Shown piece after piece: positions 12,301-27,300 of a DNA stretch of 64,000 nucleotides. The stretch is from the NCBI GenBank assembly GCA_019633425.1, contig WSUB01000099.1, positions 92,473 through 156,472 of the forward strand, in the 5' to 3' direction. Under the pieces are notes generated by a model that ran no database searches, was not told the DNA's origin, and was given only the letters and a program-made list of their open reading frames with translations. Numbering within the stretch: the stretch's first letter is position 1; each line of letters starts with the position of its first letter. The DNA is from Tulasnella sp. 424 (lineage: Eukaryota; Basidiomycota; Agaricomycetes; Cantharellales; Tulasnellaceae). Both the position numbers and the translations under genes were made by a program.

Positions 12301-15300
12301 GTACTAACAAGGTGAGAAGGAGGTGTATCGCTTTTGGACGAAGGTAAGGAGAAGCATCAAGCCGGAGAAGAAAAGACCAATTCCTATACGTCGAGATCAG
12401 TTGGCTGGGAGCACGCGACAAGTCGTTAGTGCCACTAACCGACGACGACGCCATAGCCCGCGCCTTGCGGCAGGACGGTGGAAGCGTTAGAGGACATGAC
12501 AAGGGATCGTCAAGAGGAACGTGAGGATGTGGATTATCGATCGAAGACTCCTTGGACTGGGGGGAAAGTCAAACGGAGAGGAGGGGGAGGAAGAGAAGAG
12601 GAGGAGGGAGAGTTGGCGGTAGGAGGTCGTCGAACTCGTGCGTCCGAGGGAATCAAATCTTGCGCGGAACGCTGCCCATTATAAACCTTTTGGGACGTCA
12701 AGGCCCATTCTAGGTCGAGAATTCGCGCCACAAACAGAACCAGCGAGGGATGGGTTCGCTGAATAGACTTCGGCCGAGTCGTTCGAATCAAAGAGCAGAA
12801 TTGGGGCAGAAGCCTTCCTTTTCGAGCAATTGGCCAATGGGACGTTGTGGATCACTTTCCGTCTAGTGGTCGATAGCGCAGAGACCCTTGGGGCTTACGG
12901 AAGTCGTGTGCTAAGGATGGCGGAATGCATTGGGCTAGAGATAAGGAATTCGAAACCCACTCTCCGCCTTCCCGCCCTTTTTGTGATCGTTTCGTTGCGC
13001 TAAAGGTCCCTTCAAAGTCTAAATATCGTCTGGACTTCCCTAGTTCTCGGGAACCTTCGGGTCGTTGGAAGGTGAGAATTGTCGTTATACCTGCCGTGAA
13101 CTCTTCTTCTGGTGGGAGAGTCGGGGAGTCAGAACTTCCAAGCGGCGGTTGTGAGGCCAGTCCCATCAGATTAATGACAACGAATTTCGATTTCCAGCCG
13201 TTGAAGGATCCTTTCATAATGCGATAAGAGAGAAGAAACATTGCAAAACGTCCTAAACTCGAGCCGGAACTGGACAAGCACTTCCGGACGCGTCCCGTCT
13301 GGCAGACACCGGCTCAATCCCTGGAATTCGACCCGGGAGGCTTTGAGAACTTCGGAGAACGTGCCGGAGAGGGTTTATGGCTTGCAGAAGAAGCCCCAAG
13401 GGAATAGCTTGAAGAGACAAGAAGGCAATCGAAGGTGCACAGTACCCCCATGCACCATGCGGTTCACCTTGAGCGGCGTGCCTGGATTTCCCACTTCTTC
13501 CACCAACCAGCGTCCACAATCCGCACGGCCGAAACGTACATTCGTTGTCGTTGGCTGTTATCTCTTGATGTCAAAATGAACATCCTCGATGGATAAAGAA
13601 AGTTCCACATTGGTGCCGATCATCGAGAGTAGCGCGTTGTTCGGGCAGAGGGGTGGAAGGCATCCGGCACAGACCGGTCAACCACACAAGCAAGTCTATC
13701 CATGAGGGCAGGACGCTCATTGGCTTGAGAGCAAGTGAGACGCTGAAGTCGAGAGGCCCAAGCACGTAAACCCAGTGCGAAGAACGACATTAAACTCAAA
13801 ATCCATCGGTGGATGTCGGAGGGCGTGGTCGAAGGGGTGCTGAGAACGTAAACGACGTTTTTGCAAGGTAAGAGGGAGCCCGACGGCGAAGGAGGTCGAA
13901 GAGGGGGGCGAAACAGCGGAGAGTGTCGACGAACGCATCTTATAAGAGTCTCTCGGCTGGCGACAGCAGCCGATGTGGGCACAAGACCAGCCCACCTGAT
14001 CGCGCCATCTTACCCGAGAGCGTCGTCAGCAGTCGTGCGGACATCCCAACGTTCGAGCGGCTGGAGGGACTCTGCCGGCATACCAGCACAGTGAGTCGAC
14101 CAACCGTTCCGAAGAATGAAGGCACAAGGAGTTGGAAGCCATCTGCCTTCGACGCTCGATCCTGCCGTCTTCCATCAGCAGCCACCAACGTAAAGCTCGG
14201 ACTCATCCGGAGCGCCCACGCACCGTGTGCAGTCAAAATGCCATTATAGATTAGTTTGGAAAGAAGCAGGCAAACGACAACAGATCGGCATACAAAAACG
14301 CAGAGCAAGCATGGATATGTACAATAGCTTAAGAGACCGGGAATGCCACTTGAGAGAAAAGACGCTTTACGGCTCTCTCCGAAAGCCATTTTCCACCACC
14401 TAAATCTCCATACCCACTAAAACCCATTTGGGATCGACTTGGAAAGGAGGGCGTGTCACAACCTGCCCGCTCACATACATCAACGAATGGATCAACCCGG
14501 CCAACGCGGGAGACTGCTTCTCCAACGCAATCACGAACGCCGAGCAGCCAAGGTGCTCGTCTGCGAGGTCAAGCAAAGCCACAATGCTGCACAGCGCGTC
14601 GGAAGGAAACGCAATTGACAGGGCACGAGGAGGACGAGATGCGACGTGTGGGATGTGATGGATCGAAGAGAAGGAGAGGAAGCGTTGAAGGAAAGGAAAA
14701 CCTTATTCAGTAAAAGAAAACGTGGCCACGTGCTCGCCAAGAAAATCTCACCTCTCGCGCAATTGGACTCTTTCAGCTCCTCGTCCGCAGACGTACAGAG
14801 TCTTTGGCTTGCCAGGTATTTCCAAGACGAACCCATCCCAGGTCATCCCGTCTTGGGTAATCTGAACACTCTTGGCGTAGGGCAGAGCCCGGCTTGCGGT
14901 GGGGAAGATCTCCTCCAAGAACTTCAAGTCTTCAGAACCTCCCCATCCCGCAATTCCACCCGAGTTTGACGCATCGTCCGGAGTGGAGGGTGGCGTTTCC
15001 AGCGGATGATTCTGCCCGACAGAGATTGAGATGGTGAAGCCGTTGATGACTTTGGTTGCTTTCTTAGTTTGAGGGATGTCAACGGCAGCTGAGGTAGCAT
15101 GGCGGGATCCGTTGACAAGTTCTCCCAACGATGATCCAGACGTGGAGCTGGGTGGGGTGAGAGGCGGGGAGCCGCTTGGAGACCGAACGGGACGTTGGAA
15201 GGATGCAAAACCTCCTAAGTCTTGCAAAGGAGAGCGAGGCGCAGTAATGGGCCTGCTGAGAATAGCTCTCTCCACAGTCGATGAGGTGATCGATCCAGTC

Positions 15301-18300
15301 GAATTTGATTTCTTGGGAAGTGCAAGTCCGTGGTGTTGATGATGATAATGCGTTGCGGGGTTGCTGGTGGGGTAGCTATGAGGGGTATGTCTTTGCTGCT
15401 GCTGCCGATTGTTTTGAGTTTGAAGGAAAGAAAAAGAAGAAGAAGAAGGGGGCGCTGAACGAGCTGTCACCTCGTTCAACGACCCGCCCGAGTGTATGTC
15501 GGGCGGGCATTTCTCCTTAGGGACGTCAAAACCGCCACTATTAGCAGGATCCCGCCCAGAAGAGTACGATAAGCCACCGTTTGGAGTGGAAGGGAAGTGG
15601 CAGTGGTGTCGAAGGGGGAGGTGAAGGATGAATAAGGTTTGGCGCCGAGAAGGACACGAAGTTCCAACGTTTGCAGGGGTTATTACCCAATCCGTAAAAT
15701 TGTCGGCAAGAGGATGATAAGTAAGATGAAGGGTGAAATAAAATCAACAAAGTTTATGATCAGCCATTGGAAACTGAAGATAATGCGAGTCATTAGGAAG
15801 TGTACATACCCCGGGACCTCCAGAGAAAGTCGTCGAATAGTAGTACATGTCCGGCTTTCCAGCGACTCGGCATGTTGCTCGGACGGAGCATGAATCGGAA
15901 GCAGCGCGGGAGACAGCCCCATCCCCACCGACTTTGCGAGAGCCGGCGCTGCCAAGTTCCAAGTAGAAACGTTTGATTTTGGTGTATGGTTAAGGTGAGG
16001 CCGAACGTGCGTTGCCATGGGGCAGTGGGAGGCGATGACAAAGGCCAGAAATCCGCGGGCGAAGGGGAATGATGGGCGTCGACGACGTAGAGAGAATAAG
16101 GAAATCGTAAGAAAATCGTCAGCGCCCGTCGTCTCTGAATCGAGAAGCTCGAACGTCGGATAGAGGGTGAATGTGCGTACCTGGGGCAAAGACTAGATGA
16201 CATAGTAAACGTATTGGGTTTCGATGTATTGTTCGACATGGGTTTCAGCCAACTTGGATATCCGCTCGGGGGTTAACGCTTCACAACGATTTGGTGGGTA
16301 GATAGAACAGCGATGAGGGGGTTTCGAGAGAGGGCCGGTTGGTTTCCTTTCAGAACAGTGGTGGTCAGGGATGAAACGAAAAGGTGACCGTTAAACTGCC
16401 CACATGACCCGAGCCCCAACGCGCTTATGTCAGACATCTACCGCAATTCCCACGAGTCAATCCCCATCATCGAAATCTCAGCAAGGCAAGCGAGATTGCA
16501 ATTAAAGCTGTTTCACTCCTCGTCGTCGACGCTCGCCTTCCCTCCCTCTCACTCGCAAGACTCTCAACACTTGCTTATCCCTCTAGAACTTTAAAATGGC
16601 TGACGCACCTCGCGGACGTGGTGGATTTGGACGTGGACGTGGTGGCGATCGCGGACGCGGAAGGGGTCGTGGTCGACGCGGAGGACGAAAGGACGAGGAG
16701 AAGGAATGGTACGAAGCAATTCCCGTACCTCGGAAGCATTCGAGTATGGGGGACTGAATCTTCGCTCGCAGGATGCCCGTCACCAAGCTCGGCCGACTCG
16801 TCAAGGACGGCAAGATCAAGTCCATGGAAGAGATCTACCTCTTCTCCCTCCCCATCAAGGAGTACCAAGTCGTCGACGCTTTCCTCCCAAACCTCAAAGA
16901 CGAAGTAATGAAGATCATGCCAGTACAAAAGCAGACTCAGGCCGGTCAGCGAACGCGCTTCAAGGCTTTCGTCGCGATCGGTGATTTCGACGGTCACGTC
17001 GGATTGGGCGTCAAGTGCGCCAAGGAAGTCGCTACCGCCATTCGTGGTGCTATCATCGCCGCAAAACTCAGCGTCATCCCCGTGCGGAGAGGTTACTGGG
17101 GTTCCGCTCTTAACGAGCCTCATACCGTACCGAACAAGGTCTCGGGCAAGGCTGGTTCAGTTATGTGTCGACTGATCCCCGCCCCAAGAGGAACGGGTCT
17201 CGTCGCTGCTCCGGCTTCTAAGCGTATGCTTCAGCTCGCTGGTATCCAGGACTGCTACACCCAGTCCAAGGGTAGCACTTGTACCATGGGTAACTTCTTG
17301 AAGGCCAGTTTCTCAGCAGTAAGTCACTGTCATCTCTCCGTGTCGCACACCTCAGTCGAGTCGATCGCTTACGTCGTTCGTTTCTTTGTAGATCACCAAG
17401 ACATACGGCTTCTTGACTCCCGACCTTTGGCGCGAGATTCCCGTCTCAAAGACCCCGTACGAGGAGTTCAGCGCTCACCTCCACCTCACCGCCAAGAAGA
17501 CGGCAGTATAACGTGGCTTTGGGATTCATTGTACTTGTGCTGTCACCATATTTTGTTTCGTCTATTCATCTGTATTTCGTCTGGTGATGAACCTTGCATA
17601 TGATGCTCTTATGCACTCCGAGCCGGCTCCGCGCGTACAGATCTTTCAAATAACCCAAAGTGAAGTGGTATCAGAAAGTTAAAAAGTCGTATGTACTCCG
17701 TACATCCATGAAAAATAATGATTGCTCTGGGCAATCTCGTAAGAACTAGAAGGACCGCTCAGCAGCAACGAAAGAGGAGGAGTGGGGTGTCGACAAGGGG
17801 AGCCCAAGAGCGAGTCTTAGAACTGGTTCTCCTCGAAGCTCATGAGCGTCAGCGACTTCTTATGATGGCGACGGTGGGCGTTCAATGCTGGTTGGATATC
17901 GCGCTTGAGAGGGCTGGACTTGTAGACTGTGAGATACCACGAGCCACCGCAGGTTTGAGATCCTATTTGAGTAGAGAGAAATCAATTAATATTGGCCACC
18001 GGCACAAGAGAAATAGCGGCAGACGAACCATTGCCATTGCACTTCATCGAGCATCCAGGATCATTAGCCTTGATCTGTGCGGCCGAGGTACCGTTTTCGA
18101 AAGTATTGTCACACCAGCATTCTTGACCTAAACACGCGAAAAGGAATCAATGTGCGTTCCCATCTCGATCAGGCTTTCATGGGCACTAACCATACTCCAA
18201 ACCAGCCAAAGTGAATCCCTTGGACTGGCAGAACGCGGAGCACTTCTCAACGGTCATAGCGGGGTCGGAGAGGTAAGCACTCCACAAGGCGCGGCCGGAT

Positions 18301-21300
18301 GCGGGTTCAGCCAAGCAGCCTTGGAGCTGCCACATAGAAGATCCGGATGCAGAGCTAGATGGGGAAGCGGTGGACTTGGTGGTGGTGGTGGCTGCTTTGA
18401 CGGTTGAGCTAGCTGCCTTGACGGTGGAGCTAACTACCTTGATGGCGGAGCTAACTGGCTTGACGGTGGAGGCAGCTGCTACCGAAGTAGAGGCTTTGGT
18501 TACTGAGACCGAGGAGGACACTGGGTTGGACGAGGCTCCAGTCTTGGTGAGGAGGGTGATGTGAGCGTCACCGCCGCAGTTCTCGTAGGCTGTCAAATAT
18601 AGTATGAGTGGACAGTGAAGGAGGCGGTGGGAAGGAACGTACGTTCGCCCTTGCAGAAACGCTTGCAAGCTGAATCGGGAGCTTCAACAGCACCGACGAG
18701 CTGGTTACCGCAGTAGCATTCCTGGCCTGTTTCCAAGGATAGTTAGTAACGGGAACGCCGTATAAAGGGATCAACGACGCCGCTTACTCCACTCAACACC
18801 AGCGTACTTGAATCCCTTGCTATCACAGAAGGCAGCGCACTTGGCTCGGGTCATGCCAACGGCGTCAACCAAGCTAGCACCTTGCAAGACACGAGGTCCA
18901 GGTCCATCAGTCATGCATTTGCCGGCAGTCCAGCCATCAGGAAGCACGCTCTGGGGGAACTTGAGCGCTGGGGTAGGAGGGTTCGTAGAGCAAGTGGGCT
19001 TGGGACCGGTTCCGTGCCAGATTGGGTTGCATCCGGGAACGGTAGGAGTGCTAGTGCCAACGGTAACGCCTTCACCGCGGTAGCCGACATCCTCGTCTGG
19101 GATCGGGTTGATGGGTTGGCAGGCTTCCTTGGCGTCGTCGTCGAGATAGGGCTTGAGGATCGGGCAGTCGGTCAATTCTCCGGAGAGGTTGGTGCATTGG
19201 TCGATAGCTTGCTGGAGAGGGGAGTTGTCACCGACTTCCCAGCCGTTTTGGAAGTCCTATACGAAGTCAACGAAAATTCAGTTGGAATGTTCGGCAACAT
19301 CGAATCCGAGCAAAGACGAACAGCATGGAAGCCGTAGCCAGTGTCGTCGCCGTTGGAAAGGACCCCTGCAAGCGAGAGAGGTCAGAGAATGTATGGGCCG
19401 AGTGCAAGGTGCGGACGTACAGGATCCAGGACCGTTGTAGGGGAAAGAGCCGACATCAAAGACTTGCTCGTAGAACAAGGTGACGAGGCGGACAGGGTGG
19501 GTGGACGGGCAGTTTCCGCTGTCGGGATGGCCGTCAATGGGATACGCCATGTGGGACTGGACACGAACGGGTCAGTTGAGAAGGAATAGGCATAGGGGGC
19601 ATGCGTTCCTACCATATGATCAGCGCTGTCGTAATTCTGACCGTCCCAGCAGCTGGGGAAGACAATCTGGGCGCGCAAACCATCTGCGATGCTTCCTGTC
19701 AGCGTCGTTCAAGCGGAGGGGGGCAAGAAGACGTACTAGGGCAGTTTTTCGTCGGGAACTCATTGGTCTGAGGGCTTCCGTTATTATAGTCGAGGCAGAC
19801 GTATGAAACAGCCATGTCGGAAACGCTGGATGCGTTGTAAGCCCTCCGGTTGGGGTTGCCCGCGAGCATCTTCAAGGGACCGGGCCAAGCGTGAACTTTT
19901 TCCTTCTTGCTTCCGTTGCGATCCAAATAGTAGACAGTATAGTAACTGGGGATGTAAGAGAAAGTGGTGGAACCGCCGGTCTTGTTGACATAGTGAAGGC
20001 CAGGAGCCCAGTAGTTGCTGTGGTCGATGCTGACGAGGTTGGAAGTGCAGGTTGACTTGCGAAGGTCGTCATAGTCGTAGGTGGCCGAGAAGTGATTCCC
20101 GCCGACGATGTTGTGCAAGTGAGAAGAGACGCCGCCTGGGGTAACAATAGAGTCCAGTCGGGCTGCTAGCAGCACCTTGGCACCCATACGGAAGAAAGCG
20201 AGAGTGGATGGCGCATATAGGGCCAGAGAAAGGAGTGTAAAAAAGAACGTCAAGTTTGCCATTCTGGATGATGGCTCTCAAGAGAGGCAGAAAAGAGGAA
20301 AGAGGTTTTTTTTGTTGGAAAGCGAAAGAGGAGCACCAAGTCCAGTCTTTATGTACTTGGAGCTTGAAGAGAAACAAGGCACCCAGGGACGTCCCAAGCT
20401 TTCTGCGTGTTTTCTTCTGTTGCCTGGTGACGGCAGACACAGATTAGTAGGTAACTACAGGGAAGCGGTAATGACGATTCCGCCGTCACACGCTGACCAC
20501 ACATCGCCAACAGTTCTCTCGGCAGCAGTACTTTCTTGCCCGGCCTTCGATTGAGTACTTGAGATCGCTCTGGGCTTTCTGTATATTGGTGTGGAACATG
20601 AATATAGGTTCAGAAATAGTTTAGGTTGTAACCAGCAACAGAGCCCGTGGAATGCGGTCGTGGGATACGGTGGAGGTTAAATCTCGCCGCCGGGGACTCG
20701 GATTCACGGTTGTTCGGATAATCAGCTTCTTCCGTGCATTCCGCACCGCCGGCCAAACTTCAAAGGCTTAAAATGATTGAATGCTCAACTATAAGCTGGC
20801 TGTATCATCATAATACTCGATATCCCGATAATAGCCACACTGGATGTCTGTAGGTCTAGAGGAGCGGCCTCCTCGTCTCGCGCGATTGCGGACGCCGCGC
20901 TCATGACAATCGACCAAATTGGGATGGCCTAGGGTCTCGGTAGAAGTCCCCAACTAAACCTTGGCACGGTCAAACTATTACGCGCACCGATCCCGGCCCT
21001 CCCTCGACAAAGGCAGCTTCTTCCCCGCTCGACCGGGTTGTACCAAGACGGAGTTTTTGTGCTTCGCCGGTTTCTTGAGACCGGTCATTCCCTGAATATT
21101 TGACTAGCAGGAAGCACACAATGAACAGCTTCTTAGTGCCTGGCTCGTATTGATGTAGTACGAAAAGTGTGAGGCAGCATGCACGACGGAAATGGAAAGA
21201 TGCATACGCTTACAAAAGGTCGGCATACATCAAGTCGCTTTCGTTTCAGTCTCTGCCATCAATCTGGGCTGCCTCGATGAACTTCTGTGACGTGCATACT

Positions 21301-24300
21301 CTCCAACGTATCGGCGACTGGTTGCTCGCGGTGCATGACCAAGCCGTTCGGGACGATCGGAAGCCTTCCTGATGAGGATGGTATCGTACGGAGCCCGTGT
21401 TTAGAGGCGCAAGGCACCTTGTGATTCGTAAATTCGGGCTTCCGCCAAGCGTGGACGCCGAGAAGAAGCCAAACTCGTTGCTGCAAACGCGGCTCCTAGG
21501 CCGTGTGGACGATGTCTCAAAGGCTTAGCGAAATTGAGGGTCGTCTCAAGGCATCACGGAGCGAAATGTAACTGGCTGCTCTCTAATGACTGCGTTCAAG
21601 TAACTGAAGCTCTGTCTCAGGCAACGTCACACTGAGGGCCGCATGTGAGCCGACACGATGGCTTAGCTGGTTCGCCGGGCATCGAGCAGGTCCCTTAATC
21701 TGTTGCAGCACCGCGAGACTAAGCAACGAAGACAGGCTGTTGTCATTAAGAAATGTGGATTAACCACGAGGCACGAAATGACCCGAGTGTGTGGTTAGCG
21801 GACACCACTGCCTGGGGAACACTCAATGCCGTGGTCATTCGGTATAGGAACAAAAGGCATATCCAACTCAAGATAGTATAGGACACCCATGTCTCTATTA
21901 CATCTTGGCCTCTCGTACCCCTTTCCTTGGTCGGCGGTATACTGGCCGGTCCATCTTGTGAACCGTTTCTTCCGCTCCTTCGCTCTGGCGCCTCTGCCGC
22001 TCCTGGCCGTCTTTACCCGGTAAAATTCCTTTAGATCGCAAGAACCTCTCCACTGCCATGGTGTGATATCCCTGTGCCTTCATCTCCTCTAAAGCTGGTT
22101 TCCATCGATTATCATTCTTCCACCCACATCGTCGGATAAGGAGGACGTAGTTCTCTACAGTGGGGACGAATCCGGCGGATTTGGTCTCCTCTAACCAGTG
22201 GAACGCAGCCTCGTATGACTTCTGCTGGACTGCGGTCAAGGAAAGGTATTTGTATGTAAAGGCGTCTGGTTTGATGCGTGGTTTGGGGGCCGAGGAGGAG
22301 GCGGAGACAGCGGCGTCGGCTGATCGGGTCATAAGATCATCGTAGATGCGCTGTGACAGAGGCTCGTCCTTTGTGATGGTGCAGAGATGCAAGAGGGCGT
22401 TGAAAGTTCGGATGTTTGGCGACGTGTTGTAGGATTTCAAGTTGTCGTACAGAGTGATCCACCAGTCGACCTTGTCCGCGCACCATAGGTTACCCTCAAG
22501 AACGGCGTTGAGGAGGGCGGTGGGAATGACCTTCCCGGACTGTTTGAACGACTCCAAAGCGTCGTAGACTTTGAGCAGAGTTGCCTGACTTTTCTTCTCC
22601 GTCAAACCTTGAGCCAGACACTGCGCCGCGCGATTCGTTGGTTTGATCCCGGCATTTGTCATCCGCTCGAAGGTCGCGAATACTCCATCGAGGTTGTCCT
22701 TTTTAACGTAAATTTCGAGGAAAGGTGCAAGATGCTGCTCTTGGAGTTGTACGCCCAGCTTCTCCAAATGTGTGAGCATCGACTCGGCGAGTCCTAGATC
22801 GGCAACGCGGGCTGAATAGAGGAGTAGCTCGGTTGTCAAGCCTTCATCGAGAGACACCTCATCTTTTTTGAGGCGTTCCAGACATGTTCGAATACCCTCG
22901 TCCTAGAAACCACACAGACGGGGTAGGTCAGTGATCGTCTGGCAATATGAGGTTTCGGACAAGGCTCACGTAGTACAGCTCCACCGACTTGGATAGCGTC
23001 TCGACCCAGGGCGCGGTCTGGACCTTATCTTGCGACCCAGCTTCATACACTTTCATCAAGTCCAGCGCCAATCGAGGGTGGTCTGCCTTTGCAGCGGAGG
23101 TGGCAAATCTTTCGGCGATATGCCTGGGGAAGCTGAAACCAGCTTTAATCATCGCATGGAAGTCTTGCAGAGCAAGCTCGATTTCGCCGTCGCGCACGCG
23201 ATGGTGAATCATTCGGCTATATGTTACACCGTCCCATGGCACGTTTTCCTTCTCGATACGTTCAATAAGCTCTCGAAACCGTTTTGGGTTGTTTGCGCAA
23301 GCCTGTACCAGAACGTTAGCAGATATCCAATGTGACTTGCGAACTGTCTATCACCTTGAGGGCAAGGTTATATAGTCGGGTATCGGGAGCAACACCGCAA
23401 GCATCCATGTCATCTATGAGAGCCAATGCTTCGTCATAGAGCTCGTTGGCGGCCAAGGCGTCCATAAGACCGTAATAACGCTGAACAGTCAAGGGTCGAT
23501 CATCCTTCCTTGCTTTGAATTTCGAGGCTTGATAGAAAACCGAGTTGAAGTCTTTGGGATCTCGATAATTCTGTGACCAAGGGCGACCATTTGATTGGGA
23601 TTGATTTCGAGTGGATCGCAGAGGTTGTGTGCTCAATGCGCGCGACGCTGGCGGTATTGACGAGCGTGCCGAGAGTAGCGATCGGGGGGCAACCACTTCT
23701 ACAAGAGCAAAAGGTAAGAGACATAGCATTTAAAACGAGGATTGGACTCACTTGAGAGGCGTGCAGACGGAAACATTGGGTGTGTTAAGGTTGGCGAATT
23801 CCGGCGGCAGAAGGGAAAACAATGGGAATAATTTATGGCCGACCGTTCCCAACTATTCTTTGCTTGCAGTCGAGAGGCTCAGCTAAACAGATTCTGTGGT
23901 GCAAATATTGTTAACGACTCTAAGCCTGGCGGTAGTCGCCCGTCTTAATGCTTACCTGGAGAGGAACGGGCGTTGGTCGAAAAGTTGCAAAGTGTCGGGA
24001 CGGGGATAGGATCCGCAAAGTCCGTTTGTTGGTTGTTGAACAAAACCACTGTTCACTCCCTTCCGTCGTCACCCCCCGCGACACCGAACATGTTCTACGC
24101 AGAGGCAATCCTCTCGCGTCGTGGACCTCTTGCGAAAGTATGGCTTGCTGCCCACTGGGAACGCAAGCTATCCAAGACCCAGACTCTTCAAACCGACATT
24201 AGTCAATCCGTCGATGCAATCATGGGGCAGGAAGTCGTGCCCATGGCTCTTCGTCTCAGTGGTCAACTGCTGCTTGGGGTATGCCGTATCTACAGTCGTA

Positions 24301-27300
24301 AAGCCAAGTACCTCCTCGACGACTGCAACGAAGCACTGCTCAAGATCAAAATGGTGAGTATCGCGTTTTTGTACGCGTTTGTAACGGCAAGTTCGAATAC
24401 TGACCGACGTCACACGCCAGGCCTTCCGCCCAGGACTCGTCGACATGACGGACGAGCAATTGACAGTCAACCGCAATGCAATCACAATTCAAGGCGATGG
24501 GTTCGACATTGATCTTATGGCGGACGCTGCTTGGTGCGTTCATTCAACCTCCGTTGGTATTGTGAGCTGCACCTGACCACCTTCCGCCTTTAGGGACTTT
24601 GACTTCGTCGGCCGCCCAGTGGGTGGACAAGGACAACAACACATCGCCCGTCAAGCGGATATCACCCTTGCTGACAACATGAACTTTGACTTTGACAACT
24701 ACGACTTCGAGCTTGGACCGGCCGACGGTATCGGTTCACAAGATTTCGGTCTCGACGACTTCGACATTGGAGTTGACTTTGGAGATCAAGATGCAGCCGC
24801 GCCATCCAAGGATAAAGGCAAAGCCAAGTCGAAGAAGAGCAAGGGAGATGGGGAAGAAGAGGGTTCCGAGGAGGAGAGGGATGAAGATATGAGCGTTGAA
24901 ATCGGTCGTGACGCTAGCGTTGCCTCCCATGGCAGGAGGTCCGAACTGGAATCGGCTCTTCGTCAGAATGGCGGTGACTTTGATGACTTTGACGTCCGAA
25001 GTCGTGGTGGCTTGGAAGACTTCGGAGATGCCGCGGCAGACTTTGGGGGAGACATGACGATGGACCTCGACCTTGGCATCAACTTTGGGGACGAGGAGCG
25101 TGCTCCTGAGGAGAGGCCCAAGACTCCAGAGGCTGTTCGCGATGCATCTCGAGCAAGTTCGCCTCTCAGTGCCCCGCCTCCTACCCCGCCGCCGCAAGCA
25201 GAGGAAGGTATCACCGATCGGGAAACGACGCCTCGTCCTGAGGCAGCAGCCAAGAAGAAGAAGGGAACTTTGAAGAAGGTCATAATTGATTCTGTAACCG
25301 AGCTCGAGGATGGCCCTGGTGCTCGATTCGGACGAGGCGGTTTCAACTCCCAAGCTCGGGACGTCAGCGAAATCACTGCTCCCGTCGAATTCTTGCCCCG
25401 TTCTCGAACCGTCATGGCTCTCATGCACATTCGCCAGGACCCACTGGCTCACTTTATGCCAACCGTCACCAACGAACGAGGAACGTTCTTCTGCGCTGCA
25501 CCCCCAGGAATGGCACCGGAGTTGACGAACCTCTTCCTCTTCCCCACACATACACCACCAAAGGCTCGTCGCGGACGTGCGGCAGGAGCTTCGGATACGG
25601 AGGGAGAAGGACGCTCTCCTAAACGAGCTCGACTAGCAACAGAAGATCAGGAGGGCTTTGAGCTCGGACGTGGAGCAAGTGTGGCACCCAGCGTCGGAGT
25701 ACGCAGTGATATATTTGGCAGAGACGGGGGTGATATCTCTTTAGGGGGGATTGGAGCTGATGATACGCAGATGGATATTGATGGCGGTCTTGGAGGTGGA
25801 GAGCTTGACATTGACATCGGTGGAGCTGTGGAAGATGCGAAACGCAGGGCTTCTTCCAAAGCTCGTCAGACTCCTGGCCCTGTTTCCGAACCTGGTCAAG
25901 ACGACTTGCAAATCGGTGTAGCTGTGGAGGACGATAGGCGATCTCGTTACAGCACACCTGCTGATGGGTTTGGCGGTGATGAAGCTATGCCATATTCTGA
26001 CGTCGTTTGCCCAATCGCTGCATTTGACGAACGACCTGGAAAGGATTCTCAGACCCAAACTCAAACCCAGCAAGATGACGAAGACTTCGGGGAGGAAAGC
26101 AACAAGGATGGCTACAGCAAACAAACTGTCAAGGCCATGGGTCTCTTGAGGAAACAATTCAAGGCATTGGAAGTGGATAACGACGCGACACCTCGAAAGA
26201 CAAGGAGAGGAGCTGCAGCGACTGCTGAACCCGGGACAAAGCCCGTCAGCTTCAAGAGGTTGTCGGAGAAGGTGGGTTCTACATCCCGGAAGACTGTACA
26301 ATCTGATCTGACTGTCGTAATTTCTTATTAGGCGTCTCGTCGTGCTGCCGCATCGTTCTTCTTCGAGCTGCTGGTCCTTGGCACCCGCGACTGCGTCAAG
26401 CTCAACCAGTCAGATACGCAGAAGTTCGATAACATCGAAATCCACGCCAAGGACAAGCTCTGGCAGACGGATTCGGACATGGCGGGTGCAACCAGTCGCG
26501 AGCCTTCAGCCGCTCCATCGGACGTGTAATGCCTCAAGGCGAGATCAGGCAGCTTAGTTATGTCGGACGGTTTCATTTGGCGAGTTACTTATTATCTATG
26601 TTTTCATGAAGATATATGGAAGGAGGTGCGGCCGGTGGCGTAATGTTTGTACAGGAAGGATGGACGAAGATGGCAGATTAGATTGTGTTTCTCTTCTTCG
26701 CTTGATGTACTTGTTAGCGTAGAGACTGCTTTAGCTATCCCCCTTGTTACGTTTACATCTTCGCGAGGTCACCCAGCATACTCAAAAGCACAGGCATCCA
26801 GTGGTACAACTGTTACAACCAAAGTGACATTCAGTTCAAGGACTACTTTTAAAGCTCCACCATCCGTTCGCCCAGTCATTCACTCCTTATACTCGTATTC
26901 GTCAAATAGAGCGTTGAGTTTTGCATACAAGTCATCTGTGATCTTTGGAAGGACCTCGAGAGCTGCAAAGTGAGGTGAAAGCCGGGGTCAGACTTAAGGT
27001 TCCATGATACTCGATTGGCAGTCGACTTAGTGACCTTTCAAATTATCCAAGACCTGCTGTGGATTCGACGCTCCGAGTATAACCGCCGAATTCTGCCCAA
27101 GCAACGTTAACACCTCTTGAGTATACACCGATGTGCCGGAAGGATGCAGACGACTTACATTCGGGTTCCTTGCTACCCAAGCAATTGCGAGCTGTGCCGT
27201 TGTACATCCCAGTTCCTCCTTCGCTATCACCTCGAGCTTCTGGGCGATAGCGACCTTGGCTTTCCCAACTGGGGATTGCAATTGCTTAACGACGGTACTG